NCBI GenBank assembly: GCA_028753945.1
Contig: JAPNXP010000013.1
Span: 1-64,000 of the forward strand
Direction of reading: 5' to 3'
Source of the DNA: Hexactinellida sp. DTS-2022
Taxonomy: Eukaryota; Porifera; Hexactinellida
Length of the DNA: 64,000 nucleotides
Below, in pieces: positions 36,201-48,808 of this stretch. Position 1 is the stretch's first letter; the number at the start of each line of letters is the position of its first letter. The notes under the pieces are model-generated. The model had not been told where the DNA came from. It saw only the letters and a list, made by a program, of their open reading frames with translations, and ran no database searches. Position numbers and translations under genes: made by a program.

Positions 36201-39200
36201 GAACATGTTGTACTACGCGGGCCTGCTCGCCTGCAACAACCTGTACAACAAGCCGGCTCCGGAGAAGTACGTGGTTCTTAAGCTGGTGGTGATGCAGAAG
36301 AGTGTGGATCTGCTGGAGTGGGTTATTTCGCAGCAGGACCAATTCCTGTGTCTCTGCATGCTATACATAATCAGGGCATTCGTGCGCTCGCACATGCTCA
36401 ACTTTGAGAAGGAAGAGGAGGGGCGAGTAGTGCTGGTTAAGCTGAAGTCTGTGTGCATAGACCTCAGCTGGGGCTCGCAGCACCGATCGGAGCTCAACTG
36501 GGTGACGGAGCCGATCCGCAGAGAGGCCAGGTACATTCTGTTCCAGCACAGTTCCATCCTCTACACGGAAGATGAGGTCAACATAGAGCTCAGCGACCAC
36601 CTAGAGATGTACGACATTGCGGACCATCGCTTCCTCTGCGACCAAATGCTGCGCTCCCTCAGCTACGACCTCGAGAACATTCAGCTCCTGGACCAGAAAA
36701 CCTCCTGCGTGCTGCGTAAGGAGCTGGCCACTCGTCTGCTTAAAATGGCCACCAAGGAATCCATCGACACAATCAACAGCTGTGCTGTCGCCACAGACGA
36801 AGAATTCTCAAACCTCCTCTCCGTCAGTCCCTACATCAGTCCCATTCTCCAATACGTGCAGTCCTACTTCATCTACCAACTCAAGCTGCTGATCATAGAC
36901 CCTCTGGTCATGACGGAGATGGCAGAGAACCCACAAGGAAGCGAGGAGCTGAACACCACCATAGACCTGCCCAGCACCCCAAAGCGGGAGGTCAGCGAGA
37001 TAGCCGCCGAGACCACCTCTGTCCTGGACTGTGCATTGCAGGTGTATCAAGAGGTGTACCGCGTGCTGTCGCTCCTCTTCACGCGGTCAGACCCCTCTCA
37101 GCCGGGCCCCGAGCGGCTGACCGGCCTCACACGCCTCACACACGGAACCATCCTGGGCTGTCTCCTGTCTTTCTACATTCCTTCGATCGCCTGCTTCTAT
37201 CTGTCCAGCACTGACAACTCCAGCAAGGAGGAGATCATCGCTAGAGTCATTCAGCTGATCACCATCAGCGCCAAGGTCGCCTCTGTCTACTACTCGTACA
37301 TCAACACCACACAAGACGGAAAGGCCTTCCCGCAGTTCCACTCTCTGGAAGAGTTCTTCTACTCTGCGAGGAACACTCTCGCCGACCCTAAGATCCCCGA
37401 CCTGTCTAAGCCAGGAGAGAAGACGCTGGAGTCCATTCATCCTCTCAAAGACGATTACAAATTCAAAGAGTCCGTCACTATTTCTGGAGCCAAGTTTCTC
37501 TTTCTCCGCTTTGACCCCCGCTGCTCCACTCAGTTGGCAGATTCCGACATCCTAACGGTCTTCTCTGGACGCAGCACAAACCTCAAGAAGGTAGCCGAGT
37601 ACGGAGGCAACGTTCACGGCTTCGGAACTCGACCCATTTACGGACTAATGTGGCCCAAAGAGATAGTCCGCATTGAAGGGGACACCGTCATGATTCAGTA
37701 CGAACAGCGCAGCCGGCGCGAGGGAAACATTCCGGATAAAGTGGTGTGGGGGTTTTCGGTGCATGTGTATGGCCACGAGTCGATAACTGAATCCTGCCTT
37801 CCCTTGTTCATGGACCATTTCCTGGGCAGCCTGAGTGTGATTTCGGATTTTCTAGAGGAGGTGTACTTCGGCGTAGACGAGAGCGAAGAGGAAGTAAAGG
37901 CTTCTCAAATTCTGAGACTTAAATTCTTACAGGAGTGCGACCTTGCCGTTGACGAATCCAAATGGGTTGCAGGAACCAAAGTGGCCAGATTATCAACCAA
38001 AATTCCTGAAGAGACCATCTCTAAACTTATCAAGAAACTGAACAAACCTCTTCCCATCTTCCAGCCCAAACTCTCCGCTCTCATTCATCCTAACCTTCTG
38101 ATAGAAATGATATTAGCCGCCTCTGAGAAGCACTTCAACTTGGCCATTGTGAACATACTGAACCCGGACACGAGCTCAGAGGAGGAAGTGGAACTGTTCT
38201 CTTACTTGTTTAACAAAATGTATGGACTTCTGAGGAAGTTGCAGGCGATCGGAAATCTAGAGAACCAGTGGGAACTGTGCATAGATGATCACGTAGAAGG
38301 ACTCGTTACTGAAGAGGAAAGCCCTTTTTTCCTTGGGCTAAGCGAAGTGGAATCATCTCAAACAGAATTCGAGTGTTTTTGTCAAATCTTAGAAGTTCCT
38401 TTTCCTTCATTCGAGTCTCAGAACATTTTCTCTGCCGTGCGTAAGATCCAGAAAATGCTGAAAACTGAAGTTAAGATCCGAAGAGGCGAGTTCTCTTGGG
38501 AAGAGGAAGACTTGGAAGCAGAAAAGGAGAAAGAGAAGAAAGCTGTGCAAGAAGTTAAGTCTAAAGAGGATAAGGCAGAGACTGCTGGCACCTCTCAGCC
38601 CACAGAAGACCAGAAGTCGGACCAGACGCTAGAGCCAGAGTCCGCTACGGACACTCCGCAAGACTTGTCGCCAGCAACTCAGTCTCCACTCAAAGCAGAT
38701 GAGAGTGTCCCAGAAACTGAAACTGCTTCTCAGCCACAGGCTCCAGACTCTAGCGATGCCTCTCTTATAGCCGTCCCACCACAGGGAGAAGAGATCCCAC
38801 CAGTCGAGGGCGACAAGCCTCCACAGGATGAACCTAATGTCCCAGAAAACATAGAAAATAACTCTGTTGTAGCAGAGGATAAATCGGCGGATCCCCCTGT
38901 ACAAGCTCCTGGAGATGCTCAGGCCGTGTCTGCTGAAGATAAGGAGGATAAGGTAGAGGGCGAGAAGGTGGAGGAACCTGTCGTAGAAGAAATAGCTCCC
39001 AGACCCATCCCTGAGCCTTCCAAACCTTTCTCAAAACTAAATTTAATGCTAGAGACGCTATTTGACAAACTTAGCTTGCTGTTCCAAATTGAATCTTCTG
39101 ACTGTTTCGGGTCTAAATATAGTCGGTCCCGTTCTAAGGACCCTACGCACCTCTCCACCGCTTCAGATGCCTTCTTGCCTCCAACCTACTCGCGTACCAT

Positions 39201-42200
39201 TTCTGTCCCAAAGATTATGGCGGATGCATACAGGGAGAAACAGGCCGAAGCTCAGAAACCCGCTTGTAGCAAGTCTGACATCGATCAGCTGTTTTCATAC
39301 CTCGCTATCAGTTTGAATAAGAACGTAACGGCTTCAAATCTGGTCAGTGCCAGCAACCATTGCAAGCGGCGAGCCAAATCCCGACTGAGAGCCATCGAGT
39401 ACATCCAGCAGCTGCTGGACCTGTCCCACATGCTCCGCTGGGGACCTCTCTCCCTCTCGTTCATTATCAAATGGCTGGGGGAAGGCGCCATGATAGATGA
39501 ACTGTACGGATCTGGTTGTGTAAAACAGGTGAGGAACAGTTTTAAAAAGACTTTCTTCAACGCTGTCAATCTCTGTGTCTCAAAGCCTTTTGCATATTCT
39601 AAGAACTCGATTTACTTGTGCATAACTTCTCCCAACGACCTCTACCTATTCGATGACGACATCATGGTGCAGAGCAAGTTAATTAAGGTGATTGACTCTC
39701 TCCTGTCCTGCCAGGCCACTCAGAACTACACGGACTCTAGGTTCAGCGAGGAGCACTACCAGATCGGCACGGAGGAAATCTCCGAGAAGAACATTACCAA
39801 GACAGTTAGTCTCGCGTGGGGCTCCCTGCAGTACCTAGCTCTGCAGTACATTTACAAACAGGACAAGAAGAAGCCTTCAGAAATATCTGATACCCTCCTA
39901 ACTCTCTCCAAACAAATCTCGTACCTCCTGGAGAAACACCTTGAGAGGACGATGAATTTGATTGCCACATCAGAGGTGCTAGCCACCAGCATGCTCCACT
40001 CTCTGCTCTCCCTCCTGCTGAAGCTCTCCAAGAGCAAACTCGGCAAAGAACTGATCAGCCAGTCTTCCTTTGTCAGCAAACTCCTCCGACTCCTGCTGGA
40101 CCACCGGCCCTCCCCCAGTCTGGTGTACCTGACTCTCCAGCTGTGCCGAGTGGTGCTCCCGCTGCTCACGGAGAGGGACTGCGCGGACATTCTCCTGCCG
40201 GACTACTCGCTCTCCATTAACTTCCAAGCTTGCTCTTTCACTTTTCTAGACGATAGTTCGTCAGATGTGGAGAGTCTTGATGCGAGTATTGTGAGAAAAA
40301 CCGCGGAATCGAATGCCTCTAACATCATTAAGCTCTTCCTCCTCAAACTGGGCGACTTCCTGGTCCCAGACACGACTAGCTACGCCGGGGAGGAGCAGGA
40401 GGATAACATTTCCGAGGAGATCGTCATCACTAACCCGGAGGAGTCTTCCGAGGACGACAGTCGGCTCACGGTGTACGTGCACAGGCGGCGGGGCGAGGAG
40501 CCCAAGCACGCGCTCCCTCTCCCCATATTCCAGCCTGAGAACTTCGAGTGCCACGTTTCCGGCTTGCCATTCAACCCAGCCAGACTCCTCAACCTCGTGA
40601 CTGCGCTTAAAGACAGCACAAAGGCAGAGTACTGCTCCACTTCTCGGTCACAGGCGCTGAGAACCGCGCAGAGATTGGCCGGAAAGCAATTCTTGGTCAG
40701 CGTCGGAAAACCGTCCTCAGGCAAATCCTCTTCTCTGGGCGGCTTCGATCTTAAGAGACAGCAGTCGTACGACGAATGCAAACTAAAGAACGAGTTGCTA
40801 AAGAAGGACCCCCTGCGTCCTTTCATAAGTGGCCAGGTAGCAGTTTCTATGGCATTCGAGGTGATCACCATGCTCCATAGCCTGAGCACGAGTGGAGCCG
40901 ACGCGTGGGTCTCCGCCATTAGAGAGGTCATTTCCGATACACTCGCCTCGGTCAGTACCATCTTCCCTTCTATCTTCACTCTCTGTAACAACATACACAA
41001 GGCTACGGAATGTAACCAAACGCCCCCTCAAGCGCCTCTTAAGTATATCGCAGAGGGCAAACCGCTTGCAGCTGTCCTAGCTATCTTGGGGGGATTCAAA
41101 GAGACAATCCATAAAGGTGCACTAGTCCGTGTTTTGAATACCGACTGTGCGAAGGATACTGGCATTGTGAAGGAAGTTTTGGAACAGCAGTCACTCGCCC
41201 TCGTCAATTTGCAGAACGGAGTAGACGCCAGCAAGCACCGAGTTCCCAAAGAAGCATTCGAAATCCCACAAGCGAGACTTGTGTCGGACTCGCTGCCAGT
41301 TATTGCGTTAGACAAACTGAATATTTCTGAAGAAATGATCCATTCTCTTCTGTTCATTCTCTCCCAGCCGAGCTTAGACATGGGAACCGTTTCCCCCTCA
41401 GTGGATGCTAGCGGCCCCGAGTACGCGCTGTGTAGACTCTACAACGAGATTCGCACCAGGGCTGCTCTCCTCCTGTCTCGTCTCTCAGAGAACTACGAGA
41501 TGGCCAACAAAATCCTGGAACTGCATCCGACCTGTCTCGACCAGTTTCTGAAAGTCTCCAAGCAATGCAGTCCGGCCGACAGAGACAATGTATTAGAAAA
41601 ACAGGTCAACAGTCTCCGGATGATGTACAGGGATTGCGCTCGGCCTCCTGCCCCCCCTATCACCATAAAGAAGACGATCGAAAGGAAGAACTTAATCTGG
41701 GACATAGAGCGGCCCTATCCACGTGTATACGGCGTGATAATGAGCAACGGCATGACCAGAGTGGATGTAGTTATTGATCCTATTTGCGATTTGAAGGAAT
41801 TCGGGATTCGGCTATACTCCACCGACCCATTGCCACCTCTGACACCCTCCTTCTACTGGGAACTAGAGCTATTCAATCCGGTGCAAGACTTGGGACAAGA
41901 TCCTATTTTCTATATGGGATACGCACCACAGGAACTGCCAAAAGCTGATGAAGACGACCCCTGGAAAGTCCCTCAAGGCGCCTGTTTGCTTGCTTCGAGT
42001 GGAAACGTGTTGCATTGTGTGGGAGAAGACGCGATGAGTAATATAGTCTTCAATCTCCCCAAGCCCCTCACCGGTCGTGACATCATCGGCATGGGATGGA
42101 TTCGCGAGAAGAACAAGTCTCCTCTAGGCAGGGTCTACATAACAATCAACGGCGAAAAAATCCCGCAAGAAGTACACGGCGTAGCAGAGGCGTTATTTCC

Positions 42201-45200
42201 TTGTCTCTGCTTCCTCAAAAGAACTAAAGTCTGGGCCAACTTTGGGACTCGTAACTTCTCCTACAGTCTCGGACACCACCATCGAGACGCGGCGCTTAAC
42301 CTTCCTTCCGCCGCCTCTGCCGAGGAGATCGCTCGTCTCTTCGCGGCTCTGCCGTTCCCGCCCACCAGCGACAGCGAGTCAGACTCGGAGGAGAGCAAGC
42401 TGCAAGCTGCTAAGCTCTCTAAAGCCGAAGATTCCAAACAGAATAAAGAGATTGAGAGCGAGCCGGCAGGGGTCCAGGTTTTTTACCCAGAAACTGGTGA
42501 TCCCACCGGATACGACACGAAGCTCTTCTACCAATACGAACTGTGCGACTCGCTCAACGACATGGTCTGGATAGGGCCCGGGGGCCGGGTCGGGTTAGGA
42601 GAAGACATCGATAGAGAAGCAACGGACGATGTTCAAACGGAAGCCGAGAGAGACAAGCTGATTAAACTCCTCATCAAGACGTGGGAAGAGAGGGTGTTTC
42701 CAGCTCTGGACCGAAGATTTAGGAACGACAACGAAAGGCGACTAGGAAGGGAAAACATAGTCGGCGCTCTGCAACAGGGACTTTGTGATTTCGCTGTAAT
42801 GATTGCTGAAAGTCTGTACGAGCATGAGCCACACACACGTCCGCAGAACCTCAAATATCCCACACTCGAGGACATGAAGGTTGAAGCTGAGAAACTTAAT
42901 ATTAAGAGTGTGAAAAAGAACATAATTCTCGTAATTAGAAAGTCTCCTCCTGAATCGGGGAGTAGCTCTAAGTTCAACACTAAGGAAATGAGTAAGACCT
43001 TTGGCCTTACAGGGATTGTACTGGCCAAAGAGGAGACCACGAACTTGGTCCAGGTGGAAACTTACCTCGAGAATGAGGGCGTGTTGGTGCGCTACTGGTA
43101 CCCGCTGGACCTACTCGAGAAGCCACCGAAGGGAGCCCGCAAGAGCAACATTCCTATCCTCAGATCTCAGTCCATTAACGTTTACATGCATCGAGCACTG
43201 ATTAAATATGAGAACGCACTTACTATGAAGTACTGTCAGTTCGCCTTGATTAGCTTGCTCTCCCACACAGACCTGAGACTCCCAACTCCCAAGTCCAGCC
43301 CCACAGAGGAACCTATCTGCGTTCCTCAAGAGATCCTCATCACTCGCATGTCCTATCTCAAACAGTTCTCGTATATGAATCTTGCCATTGCGCTGCCTGA
43401 CTCCACTCAGATCCCATGGTCTGGTCTCTCATCGCTCCAGCCCAGTGACTGCATCAGTGCCCTCAACATTAATATAGCTTCCATCTTCTACAAGAACCCC
43501 CAAACCATCAGCAGCACACTGTACGCACTGATCTCCGAGTGTCAAAGCGCTCGCAGCCTGGAAAGCATGTCTGCGGAGATTTGTTCAATCTTCCAACAGA
43601 ACAGTAATGCAATCTCTACTGTGAGTGTTCCGATCACTACCAGCAAAGAGAACATGGACATTGAGATTCCCACCGCTGCATGTGTCCTAGTCACGTGCAA
43701 ACATGTCTCGGATGGGGAAATTAAAACGAAAGAAGAGCCGCCTACTGAGTGGCTTTGCCTAACCTGTACCTTTAGCAATCCCGGTGCAGACCCCACTTGC
43801 CAGATGTGTACCTCGGCTAAACCTCCCCCGAAGCCATCCACAGCAACCGCATGTCGTGTGGAAGCTTCTAGCGTTGTTATTTCCAAAACTGAGGGCCCTT
43901 GGGTGAGAGTGTTCGTATACAAAGGACATCCCTCTTCACATAAACCACCAAAGAATTCGATAAACTTCTTCGAAATCGTCAGATACCCAAATGTCCTCTC
44001 GAAAGATATTGCCATTCAACCTTACTGTGGTTCTAAATTCCCAGTGCTGCTGGTGCCCGATAATAGAATCCACTTACAAATGACTGCTATGCGGGATCCA
44101 GGGGCAAATGTTGAGGTGTTTGGTATTCACCCCGATCTCCCTCTCGGTCTAGCTTACCTGCAAGAATTCTCAAAATTTATGAAAGACAAACTTCTTGAGA
44201 CCTCTATCCCATCCAAAGATACAAATGAAAGTTTGTTCGATGATGAGACTAAGCCTTCAAAGCCGAAGAGCAAAGCTAGTCCCCAGGAGAGGACGGAACA
44301 TTTAACCAAGGACGAGCAACAAGATCTTTTTGACGCTCTTTCCTTTGGTGAAGTTTCCAGCATTATAGACGATGAAATCTATGAGCCTAGAGAAACATCT
44401 TTCGACTTAGAAGAGATATTTGAAAAGCCTCCTCGGATTATGATATCTGAGTTTATGCCACTCCTGAAGCAGTGTATCGAATGGATTACACAATTCATCC
44501 ACTCTACGAATTGCCCTCTCTTCCTTAGAGAAATGGTATTCTCCCTGCTGGCTGACCTGATGCGCACTGCCATGAGCATTGACTCCGCCTCTGCTGGCTC
44601 TCTGAACGAATCATTCAGAAAGGTCCACTACCTACAGGAGGAACTAATTGAGTTGTTTGGCAAGGAACTAAGCTCGTTTCCTGGCATTGATGCCACTAAT
44701 ATCATCGAGGAGAGTAAGAACCTGCATCTACCAACTTCTGTGACTAAGGGAGGGAGTGGGAAATTCTCCACCTACTTTCAAACGCTGTTGAACCTTTACG
44801 TTGCGCATGATGAAGTCCAGCGTGTCACTGCTTTCTCAGAAACGCATACACCTCTTTCAATACACAAAACTGAGAGCAGTGTGAAGGACGCTGGAGACCG
44901 AGGGCTGACTCCCGGCAGAAAGAAAGACAAACGAGCAAAGAAGCCAACTGTCATTGAGAAGAAATCTGTTGACAAACCCAAGGGCAAAGTATCTGACAGC
45001 TGGCTAACCACTCTCTGCTCCAATTTCTCGCTTTTAGAAGATCTGTATTCTCAGCGCGAAACTGAATCAATGCATAAACTCGCCTTCGAAGCGTCTCGCG
45101 ACACTCTCCACCTGAACACCAGTCGGAGGCTGTTGGTCGTTACAGGTTTGAATCCTCAGCTGGAGCCGGAAGACGTCACAAATGCAATCAAAGCCATAAC

Positions 45201-47760
45201 CGTCATACACGGGGGACTGGTCAACGACGACCTGTACCTGCCCCATAGAAAGATATACAAGGTGGAAACCAGCCAAGTCATTAAAACTGATGACGTAGCA
45301 CCTGTCATTGTGAAGCCTGCAACCGCCGCTGAGCCAGAATCAGAGGAAGCGACACCCGCAGAAGAGAAGACAGATTCAACTGCTTCGGCCACAACAGAGA
45401 CACCAGCTGTTCCTACCGTGACTGAGGCAGAAAGGAAACCATCAGGAGCGAGCACCCCGCCCCCCTCGCCGCAGCCCTCTCCCTCCTCCTCCCCCTCCAC
45501 AAGCAACAGTCCGAAGAAGGAGGTACTGGAGCTGTTGGGCATCGCCGTTCTGGAACTCAAACACTCCTCAAAAGCAACTCTGGTAAGGGAGGAGATACTC
45601 AGAGAGATCCCGAAGTATGTTTCCATGTTGGATGAGAAGATTCAGTCCAACCTGTCCGTGTCTCTGGCCTCCTCCTCCTTCTACATGGGGGAGGACCAGA
45701 AGCTGAACGAGGCACTCGACAAGTACTGCAAATCCAGAATATTCACAGAAGACAAGAAAGAGATAAAATCCCAGATTCGCCAAGCTGTCACCAAAATATT
45801 TATGTCCTGTATCCCTCCCGAATCTCGGCCGACTGTTCTGAGTGAGAGAGGCACCAAAGAGAAGGTCAGCAAGCAGAACATACTGAACAACGAGAGACCT
45901 GACAACTTGTTGTATCGCTTCTTTGATGCGATTAAAGGCAAGCCTACAATGGCCGAGTACCTGAATAGGATTTTCAGACGCTGGGACATCACCAAAGAGG
46001 GGTCAATCAATTTGGCAGCTTTCAGGAACATTTGTATAGAAGCCACCAAGAAGGACATTCGCTCCCTGTCTCGGGGACTGGCTAGTTGCGGGTATAGCCT
46101 TACCGGGGAGCTGTTAGGGGAAATTATGACAGAAGAGGCGTACGTCGATTGGACGCTAGAAATGGACCAAGCTCTCGTGTACTTTGTTAACCTGATGTGC
46201 AGGAACCTGTCCCTCACGCCTTCTGTCCTTAAGGCCAGTGAGATCTGGCCGAGCGAGGCCCTCCTCTCCCACCCGTGCACTCAGGTCCTACAGAGGGTAC
46301 CAGTGTCCGTGCTGCGAGTGCGATACGTCATTCTCTCCAAACTGAACGTGCTGTACGAAGAGCTAATTCCCTTCACTGACTTCAGAGGCGCTGCGAACAA
46401 CTCGGAAAGCCTCGGAAGTTCTCTTCTAGCGAAGCGACACTTGTTGTTCTATGACAACCAAACAAAGATGTTGGAGTTTCTCATCAAGAGCACAGCTAGG
46501 CGAGCAGGCAAGGACCCGCCGGTGATTGAGATAGATGCTCTGCACAGCGTGGACGGGACCCAGACCTCTCCTTGGTCCACAGAGTTCTACCAGGGAGTGC
46601 AGCAGCTCAGCAGGACCCCCTCCCCGCAGCTGTGCGTGGACCTGCGTCAGATCGGGGGGGAGCCCACCTACGCATTCGACGTCCGTATGCCAGGGGTGCA
46701 TGGAAACGCAGGCTCCTTCAGACACTTCATCTGGAGAATAGTGGTAGAGATAAAGTCTTCCATTTTGCCGTTATTCATTCCCTGTCCCAGTGCCGCAGCT
46801 GGCTTCCACAAGGACAAGTACATCGTAAATCCGATTCCGATGACCTACGTAGAGGAACGGCTCCTGATGTACCTCGGGATGTTCATAGGAGTCTCTCTAC
46901 GAGCCAACATACCTCTCCCGCTGGACCTGATGCCCATATTCTGGAAACAGCTGCTCGCACTCGTTCCCGACAACACAGACCTCTATGACCTCGACAGGAT
47001 CACGTACAACCAGACTCAGCAGCTCCTTGATGTCGAGATGGACGCATTTGAGTCTCTGCTGTATGAGACCTTAGAGGAAGAGGAAGCATTGCCTTCTGAA
47101 GAGAACCCTGAGCTGAAAGGAAAGCAGAAAAAGCCGACTGAGTTTCTGAAACTAATGAGGAAACTGTGTGGCGACTCTCTCCCCAAACTTCCGCTCTTCT
47201 CCCAGAAAGAAGTCTACGTCACTCTGATGCGAAAAGCTTTGCTGAACGACTTCGCCTGTGAGAAGAAGGTGGATGCCATAAAGTGTGGAATAGCAGCCAC
47301 GCTCCCGATCCACATCCTGAGTCTGTTCTCTTCAGAGGGCCTCGAGTTCAAGATATGCGGCACTCCGCACATACAAATAGGATTCCTGATGCGACACACG
47401 AAGTACTCTGTCGGTCTCCTCGAGACGGACAAACACATACAATTCTTTTGGCAAGTCCTCAAGAGCTTCTCCCAGGAAGAGCTGCGGCGATTCATCAAAT
47501 TCGCTTGCAATTTGGAACGAATTCCTTCCGAGTGTCCCTGCAGTCAGGGAGGGGAGGAGATTCGACACACGCCCCCCTTTCCAATGATAGTCGCAGCTCC
47601 AGACACGAAGGGATCCAGCAACCTGGATGAGCGATTCATTCGAGCGGAAACCTGCATTTTCCAGATCAAACTGCCCCAGTACTCCACGCTGGAAGTAATG
47701 CGGGACCATTTGCTATACACCATCAACGCAAGAAGAGATCCTCTCTGGGACGAGAATTGA
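33232..47760 (+). CDS. HECTD4: Giant HECT-domain E3 ubiquitin ligase, HECTD4-like
   Basis: Predicted CDS: join(33232..33546, 33603..33911, 34000..34203, 34282..35481, 35533..47760), about 4,751 aa. All four introns are phase 0, GT-AG. Domains: N-terminal cysteine motif CPGIEKC in exon 2; a repeat-like module (SDGHFLYVNKQNGRIIKVG) in exon 4; a Lys/Glu/Gln-rich tract at about 350-495; two small barrel-like segments near 2,540 (KGALVRVLNTDCAKDTGIV) and 3,165 (LTGIVLAKEETTNLVQVE); a SPRY domain at about 2,740-2,920 (RVYITINGEKIP); a RanBP2 zinc finger at 3,416 (WLCLTCTFSNPGADPTCQMC); and a C-terminal HECT domain from about 4,350. Catalytic Cys4717 is in AETCIF, 34 residues from the end, as usual for HECT ligases, which form a ubiquitin thioester before transfer. 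SPRY plus HECT and size fit HECTD4; the exact orthology is inferred. Confidence 0.9.
33547..33602 (+). other. Intron 1 of HECTD4-like gene (56 nt)
   Basis: GTAGGC...AATAG. Removing it joins RQK to ERRKGDPFEHQCPG; retaining it reads into an in-frame TAG that coincides with the acceptor. Phase 0. Confidence 0.75.
33912..33999 (+). other. Intron 2 of HECTD4-like gene (88 nt)
   Basis: cag|GTATTT...GCTCAG|gcg. Joins AETIEQ to ARGTLKSIISAVHTIQ, keeping one open frame. Phase 0. Confidence 0.75.
34204..34281 (+). other. Intron 3 of HECTD4-like gene (78 nt)
   Basis: cag|GTTAAT...TTCTTAG|aac. Joins PESLPFQ to NESDQPANEIYPSC. Phase 0. Confidence 0.75.
34500..34950 (+). repeat. Degenerate coding repeat rich in Lys-Lys-Glu-Glu-Gln
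   Basis: Repeated aagaaagaggaacaa-type words encode a KKEEQ-rich stretch of about 145 residues inside exon 4 of the HECTD4-like gene. It is AT-rich and purine-strand biased, unlike flanking coding sequence, and probably disordered or a charged single helix. Unit number looks prone to slippage. Confidence 0.85.
35482..35532 (+). other. Intron 4 of HECTD4-like gene (51 nt)
   Basis: gag|GTGAGT...ATTTTAG|gta. Joins VETFELE to VTEDAVLIVRL. Phase 0; the last intron before a 12.2-kb uninterrupted exon. Confidence 0.8.
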
Positions 47761-47988
47761 TCTTTAGTTTTTAGCTTTTACACAGAGCTGGTGATTGTAA
47801 ATATTCTAGAGAGACTAATTTACTTTGCTATAAGTTTATATCTACGTAGTACTCACACACTTCTCAAAACTCTGTAGATTTTAAGCATCATTATAAGCCC
47901 TTGTGGCCTTGTATAGTATTCACCAATGTTTGTTCTCCCCAATAGTGAGTTTGCATGCGGAATGAATATTGGACAATTTTAATCGTTC

Positions 47989-47994
47989 AATAAA
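47989..47994 (+). terminator. Candidate polyadenylation signal of HECTD4-like gene
   Basis: AATAAA 229 nt after the stop codon, the first canonical signal downstream. Confidence 0.5.
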
Positions 47995-48560
47995 TGCATT
48001 GTTTATTCTTAGTATAATTGTTGGGCAGGACTTTGTTAATTCTGTTTATTTGGGGTCCTTTTCAAAGCATTACTTTAAACCCAAGGGGGATTTCTTAACA
48101 AATATCCAATGTGTGACAGACATCTCTTGTTTACTAAATATTTTGAAAGCTGGGTGTCTAATTTTGAGCGCTCAGTACGGTAGGCGCATGCGCTCAGTAC
48201 TTTTAAATATATGCTAATTTTCGGGAATTTAGCGTTACGTAAAATTACAGAGGACTTTTGACTTATAAAACAGGACAATTGGTACAATAAAATCCCTTAT
48301 CATGAGCACCTAAAATAGGATAACGAGGCTCCCTATAACTGCGCATAATATGCTATTTTTCCCTTATGTAAACATATTATACAGGAATAGAATTTAACAC
48401 TCCTAACTGTCCTACACAAGTATGAATTTTGTACGCCTAAAATGTTAGTTTTGCATTACTCTATGGGGACTTTCGGCTGATTTTGGGCTCCTGGATAATC
48501 CCCTGATCACAGTAAGGGCATTCTATGGAATCTACTAATACTCTCTTTTATATTGTAAAA

Positions 48561-48612
48561 AGGAGTCAGACCCGGGAATTCAGGCTGACTCCTCCACTCC
48601 GTTTAGGAGTGG
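48561..48612. repeat. Two adjacent perfect hairpins
   Basis: AGGAGTCAG (48561-48569) is the exact reverse complement of CTGACTCCT (48585-48593), loop 15 nt. Directly next, CCACTCC (48594-48600) pairs with GGAGTGG (48606-48612) across gttta. No gene or poly-T terminator is attached. Confidence 0.7.
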
Positions 48613-48808
48613 TGACTTTGTTGGAACATTGAGGAACTTTCGCCGTTTTCTAAATTCTCTTTCTGAATTCGTCCGTTATATCTCTGAACTTACAAACAAT
48701 TTAATGGTTCTCTTACATAGAATATCAATTTGGTAAGTCTCAAGTTTCAACCACCTTATTGAGTATACAAATTACAAATTAGAAAGGGACCTGAATCAAT
48801 CTATTACA

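Larger units (their letters stand above)
47761..48808. other. AT-rich intergenic region with paired hairpins
   Basis: No convincing gene. It holds the AATAAA for the HECTD4-like gene (47989-47994), a gcgcatgcgc palindrome flanked by an 11-bp direct repeat (48168-48200) and two adjacent hairpins (48561-48612). An open frame at 47969-48217 starts at TTG and resembles nothing. Confidence 0.6.

Noticed and set aside
47969-48217. 82-aa frame downstream of the ligase
   Set aside because: Starts at TTG, overlaps the likely 3'-UTR and polyadenylation signal and resembles nothing.
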